The position numbers and the translations under genes were made by a program. From JAQVPN01 sp036170435 (GTDB taxonomy: Bacteria > Patescibacteriota > Gracilibacteria > BD1-5 > UBA6164), in the NCBI GenBank assembly GCA_036170435.1, contig JAVHPF010000080.1:1-29041 (forward strand): DNA of 29,041 bases, in the 5' to 3' direction. Of the stretch, positions 1-8,222 are shown in pieces (the stretch's first letter is position 1; each line of letters starts with the position of its first letter). Below the pieces are notes generated by a model. The model had not been told where the DNA came from, did no database searches, and saw only the letters and a list, made by a program, of their open reading frames with translations.

Positions 1-1
1 C

Positions 2-682
2 AATGATAAAAAAAATACAAATCATTACATAAAAGAAGAATATTATTTTCTATATTTAGTAGCAAAAATCAAGTTAACTCCTGTAGAAAACGAGGATTTA
101 ATTAAAACAATGATAGATTATTTCAATCTAATAAAAGCAATAAAAACTGAATGTAAATGAGATAGAAAAATTCCTAAATCAATAAAAAGTGAAAATAATA
201 GAAATATTATATCTCACCTTGCCTATATACAAAAATTATATAATACTAATTATTTTTCAGATATAAATTTCAAAATAAATAAAACAAAAAATGATTTAAA
301 ATTAGAATTATATAAAAATGAAAATAATTATATTAATTATATAAAGCAAACTTGATTTAAATATATTCTTTGATATTGAGATTGATATTTTAATTTAATA
401 TATACTAGTTTTATTACTTGGTTTTGATTTGGATTTTTATATTTTCTATATGATAATTCAGTTTGAAAATGAGATTTAATCATATGAAGTATATATGAAT
501 GAAGGACTGTTTGACCAATAGATCAATATTTATTTCTATCTTTAAATATAATATCTAATTTATGAGCTGATTGAAATCTAGCCATAACTCCATATTTAAG
601 ATTTCTTTTCTGAACAGAACGAATTTCATGAGTAATACTTACCTGATTATTTATATATATGTTCCGAAAAAAAATTTGATAA
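2..682 (+). CDS. Two-TM ion-channel-like membrane protein, 3' part
   Basis: The gene enters from the left edge, so its start is not seen; 226 codons are visible, ending in TAA. With UGA read as Gly the frame is open throughout. The first ~115 residues are polar, Lys/Asn-rich and probably cytoplasmic. A hydrophobic segment follows (around FNLIYTSFITWFGFGFLYF), then a loop, a re-entrant-like stretch (LFLSLNIISNLGADG) and a last helix (GVILTGLFIYMF) ending in RKK. This layout resembles the TM1-pore-TM2 unit of Ion_trans_2 potassium-type channels, especially the final Gly-rich helix. A canonical TVGYG filter is absent, so ion selectivity is unknown. The channel assignment is inference; an unrelated two-TM protein is possible. 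A hairpin terminator follows directly. Confidence 0.5.
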
Positions 683-692
683 AACACAATCC

Positions 693-715
693 ATTCCCTG
701 AAAATTTCAGGGAAT
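693..715 (+). terminator. Intrinsic terminator after the channel-like gene
   Basis: An 11-bp stem (ATTCCCTGAAA with its complement) around a 1-base centre is followed by a T-rich run. It separates the channel-like gene from the next promoter. Confidence 0.85.
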
Positions 716-727
716 TTTTATTTTATT

Positions 728-755
728 TTGACTTTTAGTTAAAAAATTTTATAAA
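728..755 (+). promoter_or_regulatory. Vegetative-type promoter of the LysE/CadD-like gene
   Basis: TTGACT at 728-733 and TATAAA at 750-755 are separated by 16 bases, about 30 bases before the start codon. Confidence 0.65.
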
Positions 756-772
756 TAAGTTACTTTAAATTC

Positions 773-780
773 AAAGGAGG
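773..780 (+). promoter_or_regulatory. Strong Shine-Dalgarno site AAAGGAGG
   Basis: A near-perfect anti-16S match lies 5 bases before ATG 786 and decides that start; an ATG at 781 touches the site and is out of frame. Most other genes here have only A-rich leaders, so this site stands out and supports a foreign origin of the gene behind it. Confidence 0.8.
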
Positions 781-785
781 ATGTT

Positions 786-1421
786 ATGTTAATGATATTA
801 TTGTATGGCATCTATTCCTTTGTAATAACAGGAGTAGATGACTTTTTAGTCCTGGTATTATTTCACATTAAGTATCCAAAAAAGTTCAAATATGTTATGT
901 ATGGAACCTTACTTGGATTGCTTGCTGTTATGATTCCAGCATATATTTCTGCAATGGCTGCTGAAAAATTAGTTAATTGGTTTTCTTCAACTGCTAGTGA
1001 AAATTTTCCTACAGCAGTTGTTAAATATATCTTGTATATTAAAGAGCATATTACACCAAATACTATAATTGCTTTCGTTCTTCTCTACTTAGCTTATAAC
1101 TTACTAAAAGAGTATTTTGCAAAAGATGAAGAAAATGAAGAATTAATAGACATAAAAGGAAAAACAAAACGGGAGATTATAATACTATCAGCTACAACCT
1201 ATTTTTTTAATGGTTTAGATGATTATGTAATTTATACTTCTTTCTATATAAAAGGAAACTCATCAATAATGTTTTCTCTTGGTATAGTTGTTGGACTTTT
1301 TATCTTTGGAATAATTAGTTCCTACTTTGGTAAAAAAATCATTGATATGAATTTCAAGCGGACAAAACTTATTTTGGCTATAATCCTGATAAGTATATCA
1401 ACTTTGATATTCATTTTCTAA
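786..1421 (+). CDS. LysE/CadD-superfamily-like membrane transporter (211 aa), probably imported
   Basis: This is a hydrophobic protein with about six membrane helices. The first helix carries TGVDDFLVLVLF and the middle of the protein NGLDDYVIYTSF, a duplicated (T/N)G-x-DD motif. Paired acidic residues at the start of each half are typical of the cadmium-resistance (CadD), LysE and TerC-type carriers, so export of a cation or small solute across the inner membrane is likely; the substrate is unknown. Length fits the CadD family. All 11 glycines use GGN and none UGA, unlike the next gene (14 of 16 UGA), and it has the only strong Shine-Dalgarno site noticed here. It stands alone between its own promoter and terminator. 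I infer recent acquisition from a standard-code, low-GC donor. Confidence 0.65.
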   Translation: MLMILLYGIYSFVITGVDDFLVLVLFHIKYPKKFKYVMYGTLLGLLAVMIPAYISAMAAEKLVNWFSSTASENFPTAVVKYILYIKEHITPNTIIAFVLLYLAYNLLKEYFAKDEENEELIDIKGKTKREIIILSATTYFFNGLDDYVIYTSFYIKGNSSIMFSLGIVVGLFIFGIISSYFGKKIIDMNFKRTKLILAIILISISTLIFIF

Positions 1422-1429
1422 AAAATATT

Positions 1430-1453
1430 GTTAGTCACTTTTATGTGACTAAC
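1430..1453 (+). terminator. Intrinsic terminator of the transporter gene
   Basis: A perfect 9-bp stem (GTTAGTCAC/GTGACTAAC) with a 6-base loop is followed by eight T. It is a clean Rho-independent terminator 8 bases after the stop. Confidence 0.92.
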
Positions 1454-1461
1454 TTTTTTTA

Positions 1462-1488
1462 TTGACAAAAAAATAAAAATAATATAAT
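1462..1488 (+). promoter_or_regulatory. Promoter of the acidic unknown gene
   Basis: TTGACA (1462-1467) and TATAAT (1483-1488) match both consensus hexamers exactly. The spacer is short, 15 bases. Confidence 0.65.
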
Positions 1489-1526
1489 GAATTACTCTAA
1501 TATAAATATTATTAACAAAACTCATT

Positions 1527-2177
1527 ATGAATGAAATAAAAGTAGTCGGATTGGATGAAAATTTAGATTTAGAACTAGATTTAGAGGCTTGAGACGAAAA
1601 TGATTTTGAATGAGATCTTGATCTTGATTTTGAAGATGAAGTCGCAGATGCTAGTGATGAATTCAAATGACAAGTGGATTGGCTTTTATGACTTAATATG
1701 AATGAAGTAAATTCTCCTAGTGTATTTGTGTGATTAAGAACAATAACTGATCATTTTTTAAAAAAAATAAATGAACTTATTGATACTAATAATATTAAAG
1801 AATTATATGGTGAAGCTGTTATATTTCAAGTAAAAGAATGAAAAATAGTAGATATTTCAGCTCCTTTTCTCGTACACCCTCCTAGAACTGATGAACAATG
1901 ATATCTATATAAATCAAATGCTCAAATAATTCTTGATAGTATAAGTGATGCAAAATGAAAATTAAAAGAAGAATATTCATTTAATAATCCTATATGAATA
2001 GAATGAGCTGATTGATTACGATTTGATGTTGTAGTAGTAACAGATACTTGATTAATGATTTTTTTAAACAAAAAAGAACGAGATTTAAAAGAATGAGAAC
2101 TAAATAATTATAGTGAATGAATAAAAAAAATGGTATTAGAATACGAATATAAACTGAAATTAAGAAAAAGAAATTAA
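1527..2177 (+). CDS. Acidic protein of unknown function (216 aa)
   Basis: I do not recognise this gene. The first ~48 residues are extremely acidic and repetitive (DLELDLEAGDENDFEGDLDL and similar) and probably disordered. A mixed alpha/beta-looking part follows, with hydrophobic strands (RFDVVVVTDTGLMIFL) and a basic C-terminus (KLKLRKRN). There is no signal peptide or membrane helix, so it is likely cytoplasmic. I count 14 UGA glycines out of 16, so only code 25 keeps the frame open. ATG 1527 is the first start after the promoter; no Shine-Dalgarno site precedes it. The acidic head and basic tail suggest binding to a basic partner or nucleic acid, which is speculation. It is a single-gene transcription unit. 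Confidence 0.8.
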
Positions 2178-2179
2178 AA

Positions 2180-2210
2180 AATAGCACTTTTTTCAAAAAA
2201 AAGTGCTATT
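2180..2210 (+). terminator. Intrinsic terminator after the acidic protein
   Basis: A near-perfect hairpin (AATAGCACTTTTTT with its complement) is followed by a T run, two bases after the stop. Confidence 0.9.
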
Positions 2211-2214
2211 TTTT

Positions 2215-2243
2215 TTGACTTAATATTACATTTATATTACAAT
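2215..2243 (+). promoter_or_regulatory. Promoter of the pilin-like gene with TTCTCGTAA start motif
   Basis: TTGACT (2215-2220) and TACAAT (2238-2243) have 17-base spacing. Two bases after the -10 lies TTCTCGTAA (2246-2254), which recurs at the same place in the promoter at 6547. About 140 bases of leader follow before the ATG. It includes a second -10-like TATAAT (2325-2330) and a small hairpin (GTAAAAA/TTTTTAC, about 2337-2353), so a second start or leader control is possible. Confidence 0.6.
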
Positions 2244-2390
2244 AGTTCTCGTAAGTAGGAAATATTTATAAAACAAGAAGTTATATAGTCAATAATAAAA
2301 AATTTTATTTTTTAAAAGAGCGTATATAATCCCATTGTAAAAAGATTTTTTTACTACTACAAATTTTATATTTTTAATTTATATTTTTCT

Positions 2391-2720
2391 ATGGAAAAAA
2401 TGATAAATAAAAGAAGAGCTGGTGATGAAAATATTGGAAAACTTATCGTTTTCGCGATTACTATAGTTATTGCTATTGGTTTAGTTGGTTTAGTATCTTA
2501 TTTCTATACTCAATCTAGACAAGTTGCTGTTAATACTTCTATTCTAGGAGATGTTAACTCAAGTACTGGAGATATTGCTAAAGTTTTACCTTCTTGTACT
2601 GATGGTTCTATAACTTATGATGCAATTCAAAATACTTATACTATGTCAGGAACAACTTGTGACGTTTCTACTATTAAAGGTATAAAAGGAACTGCAGCAT
2701 CTTACCAAATAGCTAAATAA
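2391..2720 (+). CDS. Pilin-like single-TM small protein (109 aa)
   Basis: A short basic head (MEKMINKRRAG) precedes acidic residues and one long hydrophobic helix (about residues 17-39). A 70-residue Ser/Thr-rich exported part follows, with two cysteines (in PSCTDG and TTCDVS) that could form a disulfide loop near the C-terminus. This is the shape of type IV-type pilins: basic leader ending in Gly, then an assembly helix. The usual GFTLIE site is missing; cleavage after RRAG is inference. All ten glycines use GGA/GGT and none UGA. With its own promoter, long leader and strong terminator, this suggests high expression or foreign origin. A simple membrane-anchored surface protein is the alternative. 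No pilus assembly genes are in the window. Confidence 0.6.
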   Translation: MEKMINKRRAGDENIGKLIVFAITIVIAIGLVGLVSYFYTQSRQVAVNTSILGDVNSSTGDIAKVLPSCTDGSITYDAIQNTYTMSGTTCDVSTIKGIKGTAASYQIAK

Positions 2721-2733
2721 TTTTCTTTTATTT

Positions 2734-2782
2734 AAAGAATAATAAAAAACTCTCGAAATTCGAGAGTTTTTTATTATTCTTT
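2734..2782. terminator. Long bidirectional terminator between convergent genes
   Basis: A perfect stem of over 20 bp (starting AAAGAATAATAAAAAACTCTCG) with a tiny loop has T-rich arms on both sides. It serves the pilin-like gene and the convergent minus-strand gene. Confidence 0.92.
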
Positions 2783-2788
2783 ATTTTT

Positions 2789-3109
2789 TTATCTTCACAT
2801 AAGCATCATTTCCGTAAAACTATGATAAGCAATTACATTGTTTGCTATAGCATAAGAATAAAGTATAAATATAACAGCAAAAAAAGTCATGAAATAATAT
2901 TCTGAAAAAACCTTGTAGATTCAAATTGTTAAAATTGTTATAAGTAAAAACTTAAAAATTAAAAACAAATATATATTTCATCACATCATAACAAACAAAG
3001 GTGAAGCTTCTCTGAAGTGTTCTCCAGATAAATTGTAAAAATTATAAGTAGTATAAATATCGATCATATTTACGACTTGCAGTAATCAAAACATAAGTAA
3101 TTTAAGCAT
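2789..3109 (-). CDS. Small membrane protein, DUF5658-like (106 aa)
   Basis: With UGA as Gly this minus-strand frame gives 106 residues with about three hydrophobic helices: one at the N-terminus (LKLLMFGLLQVVNMIDIYTT), a middle one (YLFLIFKFLLITILTIGIY) and a last one (YYFMTFFAVIFILYSYAIAN). The motif N-M-I-D-I-Y-T-T-Y in helix 1 followed by REASPLF resembles small DUF5658-type membrane proteins, whose role is unknown; the match is from memory and tentative. Five glycines are UGA, so the standard code would hide the gene. A promoter lies just upstream at 3141-3169. It converges on the pilin-like gene and shares its bidirectional terminator. Confidence 0.7.
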
Positions 3110-3140
3110 AATTATTTTTGGGTTAGTTATAATTTTGATG

Positions 3141-3169
3141 TATTAAATCACATAATATATTTTTGGCAA
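3141..3169 (-). promoter_or_regulatory. Promoter of the small membrane protein gene
   Basis: On the minus strand TTGCCA (3164-3169) and TTAATA (3141-3146) have 17-base spacing, about 30 bases before ATG 3109. Confidence 0.45.
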
Positions 3170-3248
3170 GCTTATTTTAGATATTTTTATTATGCATATT
3201 TTAGTAAAAGAATATAATACTACTAGTATTAATAATTAACAATTAAAG

Positions 3249-5213
3249 ATGAAAAGAATCATATTTTTTATTATTTTAGTTTGAGTTTCATTTCCTATTT
3301 TTAGTTCTATTTCAGAAGCTTCATTATCACAAGGTGAAATAGCTGATTTTTATTATTTAAAAACTATTGAAACTATATCAAAATATATTGACGATAAACA
3401 TACAACTTTATGATTTTTATATGAATATAATGATTTTTTAAATGAAAAATTATCTTCAGAAAAAGATGTTGATAATATTTTTATAATAAATGAATTAATC
3501 AGAATAAATAAAGGAAATATATTAAAACAATTAAATAATATTACTACAAATCCTGAAAATATAAAAATATTTACAAATTATTTCGCTTCAAAAGCTTCTG
3601 AATATAAGAAATTCATGACTTTAATAAGTACAAAATCAGATATAAATGCGCTTGATGAAAATTGAGATAATATGATGGCTATACTTTTGAAAAATTGAAC
3701 ATACGAAGATATAGATTTTGCTTTAAGTAGATGATTAAAATCAACTATAATAAACAAAACTTGAAATATTGCCTTTTATGATTTTATAAAAACTTGATGA
3801 AAATTTTATCCAAAAACATATATAGATAAAATTTTAGCTTGAAGATTTGATGAAGCTTGAACTATCGATATAGTTAAAAATGTTATAAAAAAATGATTTA
3901 ACTTAAATTTAGTTGATTTAAATAGGCAAAATATAGCTTTTTATACTATTGATCTATGAAACCAAAAAATCATAGATTTAATATTCAATGATAAAAACAC
4001 AAATCTAAATATAAAAAATAAAGATTGATTGAATCCAGTTTTTTATGCTATTTCTATAAATAAACCTGTTAGTTTAATTGCAAACTTATTAAAAAATCAA
4101 AATTTTGACATAAACTCTACAGATGCAAATTGAAATAATATAATTCAATACGTATGATGAAAAGATATTGCACTACTTGAAGAAGTTTTGAAAAGAAATA
4201 TTGAAATAAATAATCAAAATAAGCTTGGAGAAACTGAAATAATCTCAATGATAAAATCTGAAATAGATACAAAAAGTTTTTTGAAAAAATATGATTTATT
4301 AAAATGATACAAAAAATTAGATTTAAGTATAAAAGATAATAATTGAAATGATTCGCTTCTAAGTTCAGTTAGTTTAACTTGATGACTTGATATTTTCAAA
4401 GCTATTATTCCAGATTATAATAATATAGGAACTATAAATAATTCTGGTTCTACATTGTTACAAATAGCTACAGAAAAATGAAATATTGATTTAGTAAAAG
4501 AATTACTAAAATATAGTCCGAATGTAAATATATTAGATAATGACTGAAATTCAGCATTAAATATTGCTGCAAAAATCAAATCCAAAGATATTGTTGATTT
4601 ACTTCTAGAAAATTCCGCAGATGTTGACAATACAAATAATGCTTGAGAAAATCTTTTATATACTGCAATTACAGATGATAATGATGAATTGATAGATTTA
4701 GCTTTAACACATAAAGCAAATCCAAATAAAATCGTTTGAGAAGATAAGATAAGTATATTTTTATATGCTGCAAAAAATAATAAAACAGAAGTAATTGATA
4801 AGATATTGAAAGCTCGAGATAATTTATGACTAGATATAAATACAAGTGATAAATTATGAGAAAATGCATTATTTTACGCAATAGACAACAAAAACCCGGA
4901 ATTAGTAAAAATATTACTAGAAAATTGAATAGACCCAAATAAAGCTGATAAAGATTGAATTACACCTATTATATATGCTTCTACAAAATCTGATTACAAT
5001 TCATTTACTTATTTATTAAAATACCAAGCAAATTACTTAGCAGTAGATAAAAGTGCTAAAAATGCATTAATAAATGCTTGTGAACAAGATGAAATAAATA
5101 TTATAAAGAAATTAATTGATTTATGAGCTGATGATAAATCAAGAAGAAAATGTTTAAATACACTAAAAAAAGATTCAAAAATTGGATTAGAATTATATAA
5201 ATTATTAAAATAA
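3249..5213 (+). CDS. Exported ankyrin-repeat protein (654 aa)
   Basis: The N-terminus (MKRIIFFIILVGVSFPIFSS) is a signal peptide or anchor. About 100 helical residues follow, then a long run of ankyrin-type repeats from about residue 130 to the end. Recurrent signatures are D-x-x-G-x-(N/T)-x-L-x-x-A, (D/E)-(L/I)-V-K-x-L-L, and pairs such as LLENGIDPNKADKDG and LIDLGADD. Ankyrin repeats bind other proteins. In episymbiotic or predatory bacteria, exported ankyrin proteins are candidates for contact with other cells, but that role is inferred. Many of the inter-repeat glycines are UGA. It leads a tight operon: the next gene starts 2 bases after the stop. A -10-like TATAAT lies at 3213-3218; no clear -35 is seen. 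Confidence 0.85.
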
Positions 5214-5214
5214 T

Positions 5215-5577
5215 ATGAACGAAGTATTTTATAATATAAAAATGACTCTTTGATTTATCATAATTTTGTCATTTGTATTATTCCGGTATATCAAATTAGA
5301 TTGAGAATCATTATTTCATGCAAATGATTTTGAGTGATTAAGATCTAATTTCGAAATAAGTACTTGAGTGATAAACACAGCTTCTTGAAATATTATATTT
5401 CTAGAAAACAATACAAAAATTCAAGCCTCTGTATGATGTATAAAAAATACAATCCCAGTTGAATGTGAATGAGATAAAAAAGCTTCAATAAAATGTTTAG
5501 CTGTATTAAAAGAAAAATGATATTGATTTTATAATTGATATTATTTCAAACCAAGTGATAAAAACTGTAGATTATAA
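5215..5577 (+). CDS. Small exported four-cysteine protein (120 aa)
   Basis: I do not recognise this family. After a short polar start comes one hydrophobic helix (LGFIIILSFVLF), then a polar domain with four cysteines (GCIKN, VECEG, IKCLA, KNCRL) in the last 60 residues. Its surroundings look exported, so two disulfides are plausible. The end is aromatic and Gly-rich (KEKGYGFYNGYYF), with those glycines all UGA. It starts 2 bases after the ankyrin gene stop and is followed 10 bases later by another anchored protein, so the four genes are almost certainly co-transcribed. The topology (helix near the N-terminus, Cys domain outside) and the disulfides are inference. Confidence 0.75.
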
Positions 5578-5587
5578 AAAGAAAAAA

Positions 5588-6145
5588 ATGTTTAGAATAA
5601 TTTTGCTTATATTTATATTTTTATACTTTTCTTGAAATTTTTTTTACTGACTTGTAGTTAACTATATTCCGTTTAAAAATGCTCAAAATGTAAATTTATA
5701 TAATTCCTATAAAGTATTTGAAGAGAATAGCTTCTCTTGATTTATGAATAATGATACTCAAACTTGAATAACTTACAAAGAATCATTTTGAGATGTTTCA
5801 CTAGAAAAACAAAATATAAATTCTTATTCTGGGATTGTCTTGAAATTACCTTATAGATGATGACATAGATATTGAGATCCAATAGAAATTTTTGTTCCTA
5901 TAATAAGTGATTTATGAGATCTAGCACAAAATGATAATGCTTTCAGTTGAGTTTATGTAAAATACAAAAATAATTTAATCCAATCCTGAGAATCGCATCT
6001 AATATTTTGAATAGATTACAATAAAATAACTAATTTAAGTCAATTAACAAATACATGATTAATACAAGATAATCATAATATATTTTTGAATAAATTCTAT
6101 TTAATAAAAACAAACAGCATTCCTGCTGATTATATTTTAAGATAA
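5588..6145 (+). CDS. Exported or membrane-anchored protein of unknown function (185 aa)
   Basis: The N-terminus (MFRIILLIFIFLYFSGNFFYG) is a signal peptide or anchor. The remaining ~160 residues look like a beta-rich domain: alternating hydrophobic stretches such as GIVLKLPYRG, IEIFVPIISD and GVYVKYKNNL, and a final FLNKFYLIKTN. No cysteines and no known motif were found. About half a dozen or more in-frame UGA codons, including a tandem pair in YRGGH, require code 25. It is the third gene of the ankyrin operon, with 10 bases to the gene before it and 6 to the next. A periplasmic or surface partner of the ankyrin protein is plausible by location only. Confidence 0.75.
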
Positions 6146-6151
6146 GAAAAA

Positions 6152-6292
6152 ATGGTAGATAGTATTGAGGAACTTTTAGCAGCATTTATAACACTAATAA
6201 TATATTTAACAATTATATATTTTTTATTGCAACTTATGTGAAAAGTATTTTTTTTACTTGAATATTTATGAACAAAAACATATATATATTAA
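6152..6292 (+). CDS. Tiny single-helix membrane protein (46 aa)
   Basis: This short frame encodes an acidic start (MVDSIEELL) and one long hydrophobic helix (about residues 10-29, ITLIIYLTIIYFLLQLMG), then another hydrophobic patch and a polar tail. It begins 6 bases after the previous stop, carries two UGA glycines and ends 3 bases before the stop of the convergent lipoprotein gene. Position and spacing mark it as the last gene of the ankyrin operon. No family is recognised. A chance frame is possible but unlikely given the exact fit between neighbours. Confidence 0.6.
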
Positions 6293-6295
6293 AAA

Positions 6296-6478
6296 TTACT
6301 TTTTAATTATAGTATTTAAGTCTTTATCAAAATCAAGTCTAGCTGTTTTATAAACATCTGCTGAAGTATTTTGATTTGGATTAACAAGTTCTTTTGCTAC
6401 TTGATTTTTACTATCATTACTATTAAAACAAGATGTCAAAGACAAAACTAACAACAAAATAAGAAATATTTTTTTCAT
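6296..6478 (-). CDS. Small lipoprotein (60 aa)
   Basis: A classic type II signal peptide (MKKIFLILLLVLSLTSC) has the lipobox LTSC, with Cys17 as the lipid-modified residue. The mature part is only about 44 polar residues (NSNDSKNQ..., ending DLNTIIKK), with no recognised domain. There is no glycine at all, so the code is not tested here. Its stop lies 3 bases from that of the convergent operon. On the minus strand TATAAT (6513-6518) lies upstream with a weak -35. Small lipoproteins of this kind are often envelope accessory factors or entry-exclusion-like proteins; nothing here decides. Confidence 0.8.
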   Translation of the reverse strand: MKKIFLILLLVLSLTSCFNSNDSKNQVAKELVNPNQNTSADVYKTARLDFDKDLNTIIKK

Positions 6479-6546
6479 AATAACTGATTTATAAATTAAT
6501 TAAACTAAAAAGATTATAAAAAAAAATATCTTTTTACAAAATTAAT

Positions 6547-6575
6547 TTGAAATAATGAATAAAATCTATTAGAAT
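6547..6575 (+). promoter_or_regulatory. Promoter of the response regulator gene with TTCTCGTAA motif
   Basis: TTGAAA (6547-6552) and TAGAAT (6570-6575) have 17-base spacing. Two bases after the -10 lies TTCTCGTAA (6578-6586), identical in sequence and position to the motif at 2246-2254. Confidence 0.6.
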
Positions 6576-6612
6576 GCTTCTCGTAAATTAATTCTTTAAA
6601 AAATAGCGACTG

Positions 6613-6978
6613 ATGAAACACAAAATACTAATTATTGAAGATAATAAAATTTTATCTGATATGTACAAATTTAAACTAAGTTTAGAATGATTTGAAGTTA
6701 TGGTAGAAAATGAAAGTAATAATTCTATGAGAATAGTGAGTACATTTCAACCTGATTTGATAGTTTTGGATTTGATGATGCCTGGAATGAACTGATTTGA
6801 TATATTAAAAAATTTAAAAAAAGATGCAGATAACAAAGTAAAAATAATTATTTCATCTAATTTAAGTTCTCAAGAAGACAAAGATACTGTTATGCAATTA
6901 TGAGCTGATAAATTTTTACTTAAATCAAATACTTCACCAAAAGAATTAATAGAAGAAATAAGAAGTTTACTAGTATAA
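6613..6978 (+). CDS. Single-domain response regulator (CheY-like receiver, 121 aa)
   Basis: This is a complete receiver domain with nothing attached. It has the acidic pair E9-D10 (KILIIEDN), phospho-acceptor D53 in IVLDLMMPGMNGFD, the switch Ser81 (IIISSN) and the invariant Lys104 (FLLKSN). The protein accepts a phosphate from a histidine kinase and must signal by protein-protein contact, since it has no DNA-binding or enzyme domain. G26, G61 and G97 are UGA. No kinase lies next to it; the DHp-like protein at 9650 is the only histidine-kinase-like gene in the window, and a link is speculative. It has its own promoter and strong terminator. Confidence 0.93.
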
Positions 6979-7032
6979 AAAACTTAAACAAAAAAAGATT
7001 TTTAAAAAAATCTTTTTTTGTTTAAGTTTTTT
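6977..7032 (+). terminator. Very long terminator hairpin after the response regulator
   Basis: A stem of about 25 bp, AT-only except for a few pairs (AAAACTTAAACAAAAAAAG and complement), ends in a T run and begins in the TAA stop itself. Confidence 0.9.
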
Positions 7033-7094
7033 TTGCTTTTTTTGCTTTTTTAAGTAAAAATATGGCCTAATTTTAAATACAAAACAAGACAAAA

Positions 7095-8153
7095 ATGAAT
7101 TCACATTTAATACCGATTTTTTCCTTTTCTATAGCTACTTTTATTTTCTGAATTATAATAATTCCATATTATATTGAATTGTTAAAAAAATATAAACTAG
7201 GTAAACAAATAAGAGAAGAGGCAACTATTGGGAAAGCTACAGAATTTGCAAAACTTCACCAATACAAAACTGGAACTCCGACTATGTGAGGTTGAATTAT
7301 TCTTTTGGTAGTATTTTTTATGGTAATTTTAAGTATTATTCTACACAAAGCTTGATATACTAATAATTCCCTACTAAACCAAAGAGAAACTTACTTAACT
7401 CTTTTTACTCTTTTTACAGTTTGAGCTCTTGGTGCTATTGATGATTTTATGAATATTAGATGAATTGGTAGAACTAAATGATTATCTGCAAAATTTAAAA
7501 TCTTTTGGCTGACTATTTTTGCTCTTATTTGAGCTAGTTGGTTTTATTATAAATTAGGTTGGAATATAGTTGATGATGCGGGTAATTTTATAAAAACTAT
7601 CAAAATTCCCTTTGAATGAAATATACAAATCTGATGGTGATTTATTCCTCTTTTTGTATTTATAATACTTGCTGCTTCAAATAGCGTAAATTTGACTGAT
7701 TGACTTGATTGACTTGCTTGATGATTACTTCTTATGAGTTATTCAGTTTATGCTTATATTACTTATGATCAAGGATTATATCTACTTTCAACTCTTTGCG
7801 TTACTATAATCTGAGCACTTACTGCGTTTTTATGGTTCAATGTAAAACCCGCTAAATTCTATATGTGAGATGTATGAAGTTTGGCTCTCTGAGCAAATCT
7901 ATGAATAATGGCAATGCTTACAAATACTATTTTTGTACTCGTAATAGTTTGAGCAATATTTATATTTGAAACGATTTCAGTTATAATTCAATTAACTAGT
8001 AAAAAACTTAGAAAATGAAAAAAGGTTTTTAGAATAGCCCCTTTTCATCATCACCTAGAAGCAATCTGATGGGCTGAAGAAACTGTAGTCTTCAGAATGT
8101 GGCTTGTTTGACTAATTCTTGCTATTACCTGAATAATTATTTATATAGTATAA
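7095..8153 (+). CDS. mraY: Phospho-N-acetylmuramoyl-pentapeptide transferase MraY (352 aa)
   Basis: MraY moves phospho-MurNAc-pentapeptide from UDP to undecaprenyl phosphate, making lipid I at the inner membrane. About ten hydrophobic helices are visible. Family motifs in order: KTGTPTMGG near the N-terminus, GAIDDFMNIRG with the Asp pair, NLTDGLDGLAGG, FYMGDVGSLALG, and the C-terminal FHHHLEAIGW. Length is normal for the family. Many motif glycines are UGA (tandem in LAGG), which would stop a standard-code reading. ATG 7095 puts the first helix at the right place. The gene is away from other mur genes, between a regulator and unknown genes. It fits the wall synthesis genes LCP and PBP at the window's end. 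Confidence 0.97.
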
Positions 8154-8222
8154 TTTTTGTTTTTAAATTACAAATATGTTAAAATAAAATAAAATTAATT
8201 ATATATTTTAAACTATTATTTT

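Noticed and set aside
1418..1666. Minus-strand Ser-rich ORF of 82 codons
   Set aside because: It is the antisense of the Asp/Glu-rich head of the acidic protein at 1527, whose reading is supported by promoter, terminator and UGA-Gly pattern.
4214..4938. Three minus-strand ORFs within the ankyrin gene
   Set aside because: They are antisense shadows; the plus-strand ankyrin frame is continuous over 654 codons.
2336..6540. Shared TTGTAAAAAGAT in the pilin leader and upstream of the small lipoprotein
   Set aside because: It lies at different positions relative to the promoters, and its AT-rich composition makes chance likely.
7095..8153. mraY and other genes as pseudogenes with many stop codons
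   Set aside because: All the interrupting stops are TGA at glycine positions; no TAA or TAG breaks the frames.
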